Shown here piece after piece: positions 1 to 7,861 of a DNA stretch of 39,370 bases. This DNA comes from Flavobacteriales bacterium UBA1820 (lineage in GTDB: Bacteria > Bacteroidota > Bacteroidia > Flavobacteriales > UBA1820). The stretch is from NCBI GenBank assembly GCA_002314265.1, contig DCEW01000038.1, positions 1-39,370 of the forward strand, in the 5' to 3' direction. Within the stretch, counting starts at the first letter, position 1. Each line of letters opens with the position of its first letter. The notes beneath the pieces were generated by a model. It was not told the DNA's origin. It worked only from the letters and a program-made list of their open reading frames with translations, and did no database searches. Position numbers and translations under genes: made by a program.

Positions 1-32
1 CCGAAGGCGCCCCGCTTGCCCGCCCTTGTCAT
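1..32 (-). CDS. Possible N-terminal fragment of an unidentified gene cut by the window edge
   Basis: On the minus strand an ATG lies at 32..30, about 30 bases after the pheS stop codon, and opens a frame reading MTRAGKRGAF up to the window edge. The position and spacing would suit the next gene of a pheS-led transcript. Only ten residues are visible, so no family can be assigned and the start may be accidental. Confidence 0.25.
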   Translation of the reverse strand, partial: MTRAGKRGAF

Positions 33-62
33 AGGAGATGGAATACTTTCCCCCCCTTTACA

Positions 63-1082
63 TTACAAAGCGCTCTGGAACTGTTCGAGGAAACGCACGT
101 CGTTCTCGAAATACAGGCGAAGGTCCTTCACTTGGTAGAGCAACATCGCCATCCGCTCGATCCCCATGCCAAAGGCATAGCCGGTATAGACATCCGGATC
201 GATGTTCACATTGCGCAGCACATTGGGATCGACCATTCCGCAGCCCATGATCTCCAGCCAACCGGTTCCTTTGGTAATGCGGTAATCGGCTTCCGTTTCC
301 AGCCCCCAATACACATCGACCTCGGCCGAAGGCTCGGTAAAGGGAAAATACGACGGGCGCAGGCGGATCTTGGACTTGCCGAACATCTCGTGCGTAAAGT
401 AGGTCAAAGCCTGTTTCAAGTCGGCAAACGAAACGTTCTTGTCGATGTACAGTCCCTCGATCTGGTGGAACATGCAGTGTGCCCGGTACGAAATGGCCTC
501 GTTGCGGAACACGCGTCCCGGCGAGATCACACGGATCGGAGGACGGTTCACCTCCATGTGGCGCGCCTGGACGGAACTGGTCTGGGTACGCAGGAGGATA
601 TCCGGATTGGTCTGAATGAAAAACGTATCCTGCATGTCGCGTGCCGGATGGTGTTGCGGGAGATTGAGCGCAGTGAAATTGTGCCAATCGTCCTCGATCT
701 CCGGACCGTCGGCAATGGTAAAGCCGATGCGGGAAAAGATATCCACCACCTGACGGCGCACCTCGGAGATGGGATGGCGCGAACCGATGGGTTCGATAAG
801 GGCGGGACGGGAAAGGTCTTCGCCGGCTGAGGACTGCTCACGGGCCGCTTCAAATTCCTCCCGCAAGGCGCTGACGCGTTCCGTTGCTTTGTTTTTCAAC
901 TGGTTGAGCCGCTGTCCGATCTCGCGTTTGCTCTCGGCGGGTGCTTTCTTGAACTCCTCGAAGAGTTCGTTGAGTACCCCCTTCTTTCCCAGGTATTTCA
1001 CCCGGAAGTTTTCCAGTTCTTCGGCCGTGGAAGCCTGAAAAGCCTCCACACGATCCATGTATTCTTTTATCTTGTCAAGCAT
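63..1082 (-). CDS. pheS: Phenylalanyl-tRNA synthetase alpha subunit
   Basis: This is the catalytic alpha subunit of the cytosolic alpha2beta2 enzyme that charges tRNA-Phe. The 339-residue product has the usual PheS length. It opens with a helical coiled-coil arm (about residues 1-100), followed by the class II catalytic core. Motif 2 is seen as RVFRNEAISYRAHCMFHQIE and motif 3 as GYAFGMGIERMAML near the C-terminus. I chose the ATG at 1082 because the protein then begins MLDKIKEYMDR, as in the family; the frame stays open further upstream but encodes unrelated residues and runs through the promoter. A -7 box (1106-1113) lies just upstream. The beta subunit gene pheT is not in the window, as is common in Bacteroidetes, where the two genes are often unlinked. 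Confidence 0.97.
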   Translation of the reverse strand: MLDKIKEYMDRVEAFQASTAEELENFRVKYLGKKGVLNELFEEFKKAPAESKREIGQRLNQLKNKATERVSALREEFEAAREQSSAGEDLSRPALIEPIGSRHPISEVRRQVVDIFSRIGFTIADGPEIEDDWHNFTALNLPQHHPARDMQDTFFIQTNPDILLRTQTSSVQARHMEVNRPPIRVISPGRVFRNEAISYRAHCMFHQIEGLYIDKNVSFADLKQALTYFTHEMFGKSKIRLRPSYFPFTEPSAEVDVYWGLETEADYRITKGTGWLEIMGCGMVDPNVLRNVNIDPDVYTGYAFGMGIERMAMLLYQVKDLRLYFENDVRFLEQFQSAL

Positions 1083-1105
1083 TGCTCCGATTGATTTGGT
1101 ATCTG

Positions 1106-1113
1106 CAAAATTA
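1106..1113 (-). promoter_or_regulatory. Candidate pheS promoter (-7 box TAATTTTG)
   Basis: The minus strand reads TAATTTTG, an exact match to the Bacteroidetes -7 consensus TAnnTTTG, 23 bases before the pheS ATG. No convincing TTTG -33 box is seen 19-21 bases upstream. Transcription would start near 1100, giving a very short leader. Confidence 0.5.
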
Positions 1114-1179
1114 GCAATTTCCCGGGGAGCTGCACACCCTCCGGAGGCGCTTTTTCCTCTTTCCCGCCCCAAAAAGCGG

Positions 1180-1638
1180 TCAAATAAAGGGAACGATCTC
1201 CTCGGCGACCCCTTCGAGGAGTTCCACGTCCTCGCGGGAGAATCCGTCGGGGGTAAAGGAGTCCACATCCAGCACCGCAATGGTCTGCCCGGCGCGTTTC
1301 ACCGGCACGACCGCCTCACTGCGCACCTGCAGGCTGCATGCGATGTAATTTTCCTCAGTCGATACATCCGCCACGACGAGTTTCTGTCCCGAGCGGGCTA
1401 CCCGGCCGCATACCCCGCTGCCATAGGGGATTTCCTCGTGTTCAGTCTCCTCGCCCGAATAGGGTCCCAGCACGAGCGCTTCCCGCTCGGGTACGCAGCG
1501 GTACACGCCGACCCAGTCGAAATGCGGCACTCCGTCGAACAACATTTGGCATACGAAACGGATCACGTCGTCGCTGTCCATGTCCGAATCCACCGCCGAT
1601 TTGATTTCCCCGAAAAGCAGGGCATGTCGTTTGTTCAT
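1180..1638 (-). CDS. GAF-domain protein related to free methionine-(R)-sulfoxide reductase
   Basis: A 152-residue single GAF-domain protein. Free Met-(R)-sulfoxide reductases (E. coli YebR/MsrC) reduce oxidised free methionine using cysteines in a GAF pocket. The matching motifs are LVLGPYSG, IPYGSGVCG (Cys77), YIAC (Cys101, corresponding to the catalytic cysteine) and the C-terminal AVLDVDS. As I recall the E. coli protein, a further cysteine sits about ten residues before the GVCG cysteine; here that stretch is EETEHEE and has no cysteine, so the reductase relay may use only two. The ATG at 1638 gives MNKRHALLFG, the normal length; upstream codons are non-homologous and cross the fba terminator. 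It could also be a plain ligand-binding GAF protein. Confidence 0.85.
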   Translation of the reverse strand: MNKRHALLFGEIKSAVDSDMDSDDVIRFVCQMLFDGVPHFDWVGVYRCVPEREALVLGPYSGEETEHEEIPYGSGVCGRVARSGQKLVVADVSTEENYIACSLQVRSEAVVPVKRAGQTIAVLDVDSFTPDGFSREDVELLEGVAEEIVPFI

Positions 1639-1710
1639 CTTTTTCCGATCGATCCGATCTCTATGATTTGACAAAGGTAGCACACCGGGATTCCCGGTGC
1701 AAATGAAAAA

Positions 1711-1740
1711 AGACCGCCCGCCGAAAAAAGCGGGCGATCT
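1711..1740 (-). terminator. Rho-independent terminator after fba
   Basis: An 11-bp stem with one mismatch (arms 1711-1721 and 1730-1740) encloses an 8-base loop and is followed on the minus strand by a T-rich stretch (1703-1710). It lies 27 bases past the aldolase stop. A separate perfect 8-bp palindrome, CACCGGGA/TCCCGGTG, follows at 1683-1699. Confidence 0.8.
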
Positions 1741-1766
1741 TTCTTTTCCGACAAAGGGGAAATGCC

Positions 1767-2837
1767 TTACTTGAGTACGTCCACGCACAGCAGGTCCTCG
1801 AAGGCCTCCCGGATGCGGGCACGAAGGGTATCTTCCCCCTTGCGCAACCATACGCGCGGATCGTAGTATTTCTTGTTCGGTGCATCCTCGCCCTCGGGGT
1901 TGCCCACCTGGGTCTGCAGGTATGCCTTTTTCTGCTCCATGTAGTCGCGTACACCCGCCATGAAAGCGAACTGCGTGTCGGTATCGATGTTCATCTTGAC
2001 CACCCCGTAGCCGATGGCTTCGCGGATCTCTTCGAGCGAAGAACCGGAACCGCCGTGGAAGACCATGTTGACCGGTTTGGGCGCCGTGTTGTACTTCTTC
2101 TGGATGTACTCCTGCGAGTCGCGCAGAATGGTCGGTTTGAGCACCACGTTACCCGGCTTGTAAACTCCGTGTACGTTACCGAAGGAAGCTGCAATGGTAA
2201 AGTTGGGGCTGACCTTCAACAATTCCTCGTAGGCGTAGGCCACGTCCTCGGGCTGGGTGTAGAGCCGGCTGGAATCCACTCCGGAATGATCCACCCCGTC
2301 TTCTTCGCCACCGGTGATGCCGAGTTCGATCTCCAGGGTCATACCCATCTTGCTCATACGAGCCAGGTACTTTTTGCACGTCTCGATGTTGTCCTTGAGC
2401 GGCTCGGTGGACAAGTCGATCATGTGCGAAGAGAACAACGGCTTGCCGTTCTGAGCGAAGTATTTCTCTCCGGCCTCCAGCAACCCGTCCACCCAGGGGA
2501 GGAGCTTCTTGGCACAGTGGTCGGTATGCAGCACGACGGGAACTCCGTACATTTCGGCCAATTTGTGCACATGCTGTGCTCCGCAGATAGCTCCTGCAAT
2601 GGAAGCCTGCTGCGCATCATTGGCCAAGCCCTTTCCGGCGATAAAAGCCGCACCGCCGTTGGAGAACTGAACGATCACAGGCGAATTGACATCCCGCGCC
2701 GTTTCCAACACAGCGTTGATGGTGTTGCTGCCCGTGCAGTTCACGGCCGGCATGGCAAATCCTTTTTCCTTGGCAAAAGCGAACAGTTCGGCCAGCGCCT
2801 CACCTGTTACGACTCCCGGTTTGATCTTGTGGCTCAT
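1767..2837 (-). CDS. fba: Class II fructose-bisphosphate aldolase (class IIA type)
   Basis: Zinc-dependent glycolytic and gluconeogenic aldolase that interconverts fructose-1,6-bisphosphate with dihydroxyacetone phosphate and glyceraldehyde-3-phosphate in the cytosol. The 356-residue length matches the E. coli FbaA type. Visible signatures include MPAVNCTGSNTINAVLETAR near the N-terminus, the HTDHCAKKLLPWVDGLLEAG segment with the metal/catalytic HxDH, ELGITGGEEDGVDHS, and the phosphate-binding FHGGSGSS followed by GVVKMNIDTDTQ. The ATG at 2837 starts MSHKIKPGVV. A textbook Bacteroidetes promoter lies about 85 bases upstream and a hairpin terminator follows, so the gene appears to be a highly expressed single-gene transcript. 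Confidence 0.97.
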   Translation of the reverse strand: MSHKIKPGVVTGEALAELFAFAKEKGFAMPAVNCTGSNTINAVLETARDVNSPVIVQFSNGGAAFIAGKGLANDAQQASIAGAICGAQHVHKLAEMYGVPVVLHTDHCAKKLLPWVDGLLEAGEKYFAQNGKPLFSSHMIDLSTEPLKDNIETCKKYLARMSKMGMTLEIELGITGGEEDGVDHSGVDSSRLYTQPEDVAYAYEELLKVSPNFTIAASFGNVHGVYKPGNVVLKPTILRDSQEYIQKKYNTAPKPVNMVFHGGSGSSLEEIREAIGYGVVKMNIDTDTQFAFMAGVRDYMEQKKAYLQTQVGNPEGEDAPNKKYYDPRVWLRKGEDTLRARIREAFEDLLCVDVLK

Positions 2838-2922
2838 GGTGTTTTTGTTTTATGCGAAGCCTTATGTCGGCTTCCGTTCTTTTATTTTGGTGATTGTTTG
2901 ATCTCAACGAAAAAACCGAGGG

Positions 2923-2953
2923 CAAAGATACGCTTTTTCACCCACGCGGCAAA
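2923..2953 (-). promoter_or_regulatory. fba promoter, TTTG-N19-TATCTTTG
   Basis: On the minus strand TTTG (2950-2953) is followed after 19 bases by TATCTTTG (2923-2930), matching the Bacteroidetes sigma-ABfr -33/-7 consensus and spacing. The predicted start near 2916 gives a leader of about 80 bases. Confidence 0.8.
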
Positions 2954-2990
2954 GCCCGTCCCGCCCCTCTTTAACAGGCTTTAACAAACA

Positions 2991-4058
2991 TTATTCCGCC
3001 TGCTCCATAGCGAAGACGTACACCTGTTCGAAGTCCTGTCGGCTGTCGTAAGCGTACAACGCCCCCTTATACGCGCATATCCCGTCCACGGGCCGATCCA
3101 GCATATATCTTTTCACCGGACGACCCTTCCGGTCGAATACCCGCACGGCCGAGGAAAGCAACTTTTTCTCCCGGAAAAATTCCGGTTCGCCGCCACCGTC
3201 GCCATCCGCCGTCCGGTATTCCGACTCTAACGCGTAAAAATACGCCCCGTCCGAAACCATCGGACCGTAAATCGTTCCCATTTCCTGCCCGTCAAAATCC
3301 ATCTGGCGGAGCTGCTCCCGTGAACGCTCGTCCCCCAAAGCCCTTTGCAGCGCAAAGCGGCCGCCCGACAGGTCGTAAAACTCCACCCGTCCGGTATATT
3401 CGTACAGTATGCCCAGCACCTCTCCGGCCAAGGCGCAATTCACCATATTGACCACCGTCTGGATCGTAAAATGATCACCCTGCACCGTCTTTCGCCAAGT
3501 GCGCAGTGTCAGGGAATCCATCTTTTCGCCCGTGCCATAATCGGCCAATTCCAGCCCGTTCGTATCATCGTCCTTCATCTTCCAGCCCAGACAGACCGCC
3601 TTCCGTCCCGGTAAAGCACATATCGGGTCGAACACGGAAAAATCTAAATTAACTTCCTCCGTCCGCCTCATGCTGTCAGTCCCCACGGCGAACGTCCATA
3701 GTTTCTTCCGCAACCAATCTACTACGGATAGAGTATCCTCGCCCCGGCTACCGGGCAGTATTTCGACATTGGAGCCGTTCATCTCCTGCGGGCCCTCCCC
3801 GGAAGTCACCGCACAATAGCGAAAACGGAAATCGGGTAAACTGTACACATAAAAGATCGTATCGGTGTCAACGCTCTGTACCACGCAATGGTCTCCCGTC
3901 ACCGCCCAGCCCTCCGGTTTGATGATCTGGGACACCACAACGCTGTCCGCCACCAACTCCGTCGTGGGCCATTCATCCCGCGCCTCCGAACAGCCCGCTA
4001 TGCAAGTCCCTATAAAGGCCGTCGCCAAACCCGAAAAAAGTAAACCAACGCACCTCAT
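2991..4058 (-). CDS. BF3164-like lipoprotein with TolB-like six-bladed beta-propeller fold
   Basis: A 355-residue predicted lipoprotein: the ATG at 4058 gives a signal peptide ending in the lipobox CIAGC, then a mature domain of repeated beta-strand blocks such as VYSLPDFRFRYC, SGEGPQEMNGSN and CAYKGALYAYDS. This matches my recollection of the BF3164/TolB_like lipoprotein family of gut Bacteroidetes, whose function is unknown. The frame stays open for 17 further codons, but that start would overlap the upstream esterase and bury the signal peptide. The start lies 8 bases after the esterase stop, so the two genes are probably co-transcribed. Mature protein is expected on the outer membrane or in the periplasm. 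Confidence 0.8.
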   Translation of the reverse strand: MRCVGLLFSGLATAFIGTCIAGCSEARDEWPTTELVADSVVVSQIIKPEGWAVTGDHCVVQSVDTDTIFYVYSLPDFRFRYCAVTSGEGPQEMNGSNVEILPGSRGEDTLSVVDWLRKKLWTFAVGTDSMRRTEEVNLDFSVFDPICALPGRKAVCLGWKMKDDDTNGLELADYGTGEKMDSLTLRTWRKTVQGDHFTIQTVVNMVNCALAGEVLGILYEYTGRVEFYDLSGGRFALQRALGDERSREQLRQMDFDGQEMGTIYGPMVSDGAYFYALESEYRTADGDGGGEPEFFREKKLLSSAVRVFDRKGRPVKRYMLDRPVDGICAYKGALYAYDSRQDFEQVYVFAMEQAE

Positions 4059-4066
4059 ATCAAAAT

Positions 4067-4735
4067 CTATTTTCTTTTCAAACCTTCTTCCACCCACGTA
4101 CGGATACACCCCATCCCTTCCCGACTGATGCCGTGCCCGATCGGAAATTCATGGAAACGAAAATCCACCCCCAGCCTTTTCAGAAAATCCTGGACTCTCC
4201 GCCCGGCCTCGATGGGGATCACCGGGTCCTGCGTACCGTGCATAGCCAGCACCTTTATGGCCGAACGATCCCCGGGGGCAACCTCGGGACCGACAATCCC
4301 CGGCTCGATGTATCCGCTCAAGGGCAGGTAGTAACGCGCCCGCTCGGGATACCTGGACAAGATGCCGTAACTGAGGATCGCCCCCTGGCTGAAACCCAGC
4401 AGCCACACATCGTGCGAAGCCACGCCATATTTCCGGGCCGCCTCGGCGACAAACTCCGCCAAGCGTTCCCGTGCCGCAACCGCCTGGGGGATATCCGAGA
4501 TCATCCGATTGCCCTGAAAATCCAACGAATACCACGCTGCTCCTCCGTAAGGCAAGTCCAGGGGCGCCCGAGGAGCCACCACATGAAATACGGCGGGAAA
4601 TTCCCCCGCCATCGAAAACAAGTCGTTCTCGTCGGCGCCATACCCATGTGCCATGACCAGCAGGGGATTCGTCCCGTCCGCCCGGCGGGATGCAGGTGGG
4701 GCGTAATTGTAGCGGAGGGAGAGATCGGTTTCCAT
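4067..4735 (-). CDS. Alpha/beta-hydrolase, phospholipase/carboxylesterase family
   Basis: A 222-residue serine esterase of the carboxylesterase/YpfH family. The nucleophile elbow GFSQGA carries Ser116, the acid is Asp170 in HGTQDPVIP, and the base is His201 in PIGHGIS, so the triad is complete and in the right order. The oxyanion-hole region is MAHGYGADENDLF. There is no signal peptide, so a cytosolic enzyme on short acyl esters is likely; the natural substrate cannot be told. It is the first gene of a pair with the propeller lipoprotein downstream. Confidence 0.88.
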   Translation of the reverse strand: METDLSLRYNYAPPASRRADGTNPLLVMAHGYGADENDLFSMAGEFPAVFHVVAPRAPLDLPYGGAAWYSLDFQGNRMISDIPQAVAARERLAEFVAEAARKYGVASHDVWLLGFSQGAILSYGILSRYPERARYYLPLSGYIEPGIVGPEVAPGDRSAIKVLAMHGTQDPVIPIEAGRRVQDFLKRLGVDFRFHEFPIGHGISREGMGCIRTWVEEGLKRK

Positions 4736-4769
4736 GTCTTTTTCCGAAATTTTAAGTCTTTTCCGAAAG

Positions 4770-4777
4770 CAAAAATA
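4770..4777 (-). promoter_or_regulatory. Candidate promoter of the esterase-lipoprotein pair
   Basis: The minus strand shows TATTTTTG, a TAnnTTTG match, 34 bases before the esterase ATG. A TTTTG at 4801-4805 could be the -33 box, but its spacing of about 23 bases is slightly long. Confidence 0.45.
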
Positions 4778-4877
4778 AGCAAATAAGCGGGACGTGCCAG
4801 CAAAACGAGAGCCCCGTTTTGCACGGAGCGCGGCCGGGGGGCAATTCCCTAAAAAAATACGTCCCTACGGGTAGAAA

Positions 4878-4917
4878 GCAATCGTTGGCCGCCCCTTTCG
4901 GGGCGGCCAACGATTGC
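4878..4917 (-). terminator. Perfect 18-bp GC-rich hairpin with GAAA tetraloop downstream of hemD
   Basis: Arms 4878-4895 and 4900-4917 are exactly complementary over 18 bp. On the minus strand the loop is GAAA, a stable GNRA tetraloop. Only TTTC follows, so it lacks the U-tract of a standard intrinsic terminator, and it lies about 80 bases beyond the hemD stop. It may be a terminator, an RNA 3'-end stabiliser or part of a small RNA. The rest of 4736-4996 shows only the promoter noted separately. Confidence 0.6.
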
Positions 4918-4996
4918 CGAAGTCGAAAGAGCAGGATTCAGAAGCGCACCTGCGCATTCTCCCGCCCCCTTCTTTCCGAGACTCGGTTGCTGTCGA

Positions 4997-5743
4997 TTAT
5001 TGTTTGTTGTTGGTCTTGATGTATTCCTGCAAAGCCATGGCCATCGAGGGAGCCTCGGGCGAAGGAGCCTTGATGTCCACCGTCAGTCCCGAACCTTCGG
5101 CTTCGCGGAATGTCGATACCCCAAAGGTAGCGATACGGGTATCACCTTGCTGGAAGTCGGGGAAATTGTGGAACATCGACTTGATACCGGCCGGGGTGAA
5201 GAAAGCCATCACATCGTACTTTTTGTCTTTCAAGCCGGAAAGGTCGGAATAGACGTTGTTGTACAGAACGACCCGATCCCACTTGATGCCCAATTCGTCG
5301 AGTGCGGCGGGAATCTCCGGGCGCAGGCTGTCCGAGGTCGGCATCAGGAACGTCTCGGTGCGGTGCTTGCGGATGACCTTCACCACGTCGTCGAACGTTT
5401 TTCCGCCGATGTAAATCTTGCGCTTGCGGTACACCACGTACTTTTGCAGGTAGTAGGCGATGGCCTCCGTCTGACAGAAATACTTCATGGTGTCGGGCAC
5501 CTTGTAACGCATCTCCTCGGCAATGCGGAAGTAATGATCGACCGCATTTTTACTGTTGAGGATCAGTGCCGTATAGTTCTTCAAATCGATCTTTTGCTTG
5601 CGTACCGCCGATGCGTCAACGCCTTCCACATGGGAAAAAGGCAAAAAATCGATCTTCACGCCGAATTTCTGTTCCAATTCGTTGTAGGGAGAACCTTCCG
5701 TTTTGGGTTCGGGCTGGGAAACAAGAATGGTCTTTACTTTCAT
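4997..5743 (-). CDS. hemD: Uroporphyrinogen-III synthase
   Basis: A 248-residue cytosolic protein of the HemD family, which cyclises hydroxymethylbilane to uroporphyrinogen III in tetrapyrrole (haem) synthesis. Two alternating alpha/beta domains are visible. Family-typical segments are TILVSQPEP at the N-terminus, ALILNSKNAVDHYF in the first domain, MPTSDSLRPEIP in the linker region, and VMAFFTPAGIKSMF with IATFGVSTFREAE in the second. HemD sequences diverge widely, so the call also rests on context: it directly follows a DUF4271 gene, an arrangement I know from Bacteroidetes genomes. The gap to that gene is 45 bases. Other haem genes are not in the window. Confidence 0.88.
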   Translation of the reverse strand: MKVKTILVSQPEPKTEGSPYNELEQKFGVKIDFLPFSHVEGVDASAVRKQKIDLKNYTALILNSKNAVDHYFRIAEEMRYKVPDTMKYFCQTEAIAYYLQKYVVYRKRKIYIGGKTFDDVVKVIRKHRTETFLMPTSDSLRPEIPAALDELGIKWDRVVLYNNVYSDLSGLKDKKYDVMAFFTPAGIKSMFHNFPDFQQGDTRIATFGVSTFREAEGSGLTVDIKAPSPEAPSMAMALQEYIKTNNKQ

Positions 5744-5788
5744 TTTTTTTACTAAAAACGCTTCCTTGGGCGCGCCGAAGTCATTTTT

Positions 5789-6454
5789 TTATCCGGCCAA
5801 TGTGCGTTTGAGCATACTCCAAGCCACAAGTACCGGACAGATTTCGACCACGCAAAGATAAAAAATAAAATAGAAAAAATACTCCGCCCGTCTGGCCAAA
5901 TATTCCACCATCACCGCCACATACCCTACAAAGTATAAAATGAAACCTCCCAGCAAGGCTTTTTTTTCAAAACCATCCGGGAAAAAACCGGAATAAACCC
6001 CCACGAAAAACAGGATCAATCCATACACGGCAAACGACAACTGGAACGCCGTTCTTTTCTCCACCAATATTCGCTCCAAGGCTTTTGCTCCGAACAACCA
6101 GGCCAGAAAGCGGTCGATCACGTAACGCCCTCCCAAGAAAACGAGGGCAAAGCCAAACGCAACCCCCGAACGAAGCCAGGAAAAGCCCCCCCCGAAATAC
6201 ATCTTTCCCAAGCAAAACGAAAGAAACAACGCAAAGGCAAACCCGAACAACAAGGCACTCAAGGCCTGATAGAGCGCATAAGCCCGGGGATTCCGCTGGG
6301 CGGAAGCCTCGGAGGAGGAATAAAACAAACGCCGCGTATCCCTACGGAAAAACTCCGGATAGAGGTATTCCAACAAAACGACAAACGCAAATCCGATCAG
6401 GAATGCGAAAAACAGAAATGAACTTTCTCCTTGGACACGCGCGGTCTCTATCAT
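5789..6454 (-). CDS. DUF4271 family integral membrane protein
   Basis: A 221-residue polytopic membrane protein with about six hydrophobic helices, for example FLFFAFLIGFAFVVLLEYLY at the N-terminus and ALLGGFILYFVGYVAVMVEY towards the C-terminus. It matches DUF4271, a Bacteroidetes family of unknown function usually found beside hemD. The ATG at 6454 overlaps the glycosyltransferase stop codon in an ATGA arrangement, which argues for translational coupling; the alternative ATG at 6478 would overlap by 28 bases. No catalytic motif is apparent. Confidence 0.8.
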   Translation of the reverse strand: MIETARVQGESSFLFFAFLIGFAFVVLLEYLYPEFFRRDTRRLFYSSSEASAQRNPRAYALYQALSALLFGFAFALFLSFCLGKMYFGGGFSWLRSGVAFGFALVFLGGRYVIDRFLAWLFGAKALERILVEKRTAFQLSFAVYGLILFFVGVYSGFFPDGFEKKALLGGFILYFVGYVAVMVEYLARRAEYFFYFIFYLCVVEICPVLVAWSMLKRTLAG

Positions 6455-7839
6455 CGCTTCACCGAAGGTTTTGCCCACAAGCTATCGGGTTCGAAATGCT
6501 CGATCCATCGCCCGCACAGCTCTTTCTTGCCCGCGCGGATGATCACCTGATCGCTCTCCCCGTCGAGGTACAGCACCCGCTGCCCGCGAATATAATCCTT
6601 GATCGGGAAAATATCGTACTGGTTGCGCCGCCCCTGGGGACTGCGGGCGCTGATAGCCGGGCAATTCGTATAATACGTGTACATCGAGGCTTTCTGGTAA
6701 CTGTCGCGGAATACCACCGGCGCATCGCCCGCCACATCGTGAATGCTCCCTGCCCATTCCTTCTGGTGATGGTACGGCGTATCGAGTCCCGGAAGGAACA
6801 AGGCGACCCGCACCACGAAGATCAGAAAAGCGGAAAACAAGGAAGCCCCCACGAAATACCGTGCCTTCCTCTCGCTGCGCAACACATAATGGAACGTAAA
6901 ATACATCGCCGGGATGATGGCTACCACCGTCCAGTGCGGTTCCACATGGCCCTTGAAGGTCATCAGAAAGAAGAAAGCCAGAAATCCCCAGAACAAAAAG
7001 CGCATGGCACGAGCCATTCTGCCGGGATTCTTTTTCCCGCCTTTCCACACGGCCAGGACCATCACCGGAAACAGGAACGGGCCGAATACCGCCAGTTGGT
7101 TGAGCGGATACTCCCACGTATAGCGGAACTTGTACGCCTTATCGGCCGTACGTTCGTACAAGTGATAGGACAGCGAAGGAAAATCGTGTTCCACCTGCCA
7201 AGTGATGTGGGGCACCAGCAGCACCAATGCCGTAAGGACCGCGACGTAAAAATAGCGGTCGCGCAGCAGTTTCACGTTGGAGGCCACCACCAGCAGCAAC
7301 ACCAGCACTCCATGGTACTTGCTGTACAACACGGCGGCTGCCAGGACACCTACCAGGATCGCTTTGAGGACATTCTCACTCTTGAGGAACCAGCGGTAAG
7401 CCAACAGGAACAGGGATACGAAGAACAGCAGCGGTCCGTCGGGTACGATCATGAATCCGTACACGCTCACCATCGGGATGGACAGCGCCATCAAGATAAA
7501 GACATTGACGTACTTGTACTTGTCCTTGTGCTCGATCAGTTTCCAAACGGCGTACAGGAACAAGGTCGAGGAAATGGCCGAAAACAGCCGCAACCCCAAC
7601 ACCTTGCCGAACATCTGGATCCCGGCCCATGCGAACATGCCCACCATCGGCGGATGGTCGAAATACCCCCAGGCCGGAAACATGGCGTACATGTAATAGT
7701 ACGGTTCGTCCTCGTTCAGCCCGGAAAACACGCCCTGTACATAACTCAACACAAACCACAGCAGGAGAAACACGCGGAGTTTTTCCCGTGCCCAGCCCGC
7801 ATCCCGGGTCGTAAGAAAATTCAAAGCCTTCATATCCAT
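6451..7839 (-). CDS. GT39/ArnT-like membrane glycosyltransferase
   Basis: A 462-residue polytopic inner-membrane protein of the dolichyl-phosphate-mannose protein mannosyltransferase/ArnT superfamily (GT-C fold), which moves sugars from polyprenyl-phosphate donors to lipids or proteins on the periplasmic side. The first periplasmic loop carries the acidic pair in LNEDEPYY (Asp44, Glu45) and YFDHPP at about 60-64, hallmarks of the family. About ten helices follow and a short soluble C-terminal domain (about residues 360-462) ends the protein. The acceptor cannot be inferred. It sits between the LysM protein (22-base gap) and DUF4271 (overlap). Starts at 7839 and 7833 are both possible. Confidence 0.85.
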   Translation of the reverse strand: MDMKALNFLTTRDAGWAREKLRVFLLLWFVLSYVQGVFSGLNEDEPYYYMYAMFPAWGYFDHPPMVGMFAWAGIQMFGKVLGLRLFSAISSTLFLYAVWKLIEHKDKYKYVNVFILMALSIPMVSVYGFMIVPDGPLLFFVSLFLLAYRWFLKSENVLKAILVGVLAAAVLYSKYHGVLVLLLVVASNVKLLRDRYFYVAVLTALVLLVPHITWQVEHDFPSLSYHLYERTADKAYKFRYTWEYPLNQLAVFGPFLFPVMVLAVWKGGKKNPGRMARAMRFLFWGFLAFFFLMTFKGHVEPHWTVVAIIPAMYFTFHYVLRSERKARYFVGASLFSAFLIFVVRVALFLPGLDTPYHHQKEWAGSIHDVAGDAPVVFRDSYQKASMYTYYTNCPAISARSPQGRRNQYDIFPIKDYIRGQRVLYLDGESDQVIIRAGKKELCGRWIEHFEPDSLWAKPSVKR

Positions 7840-7861
7840 CGCCTGTCCTCCTGTCTTTTGG

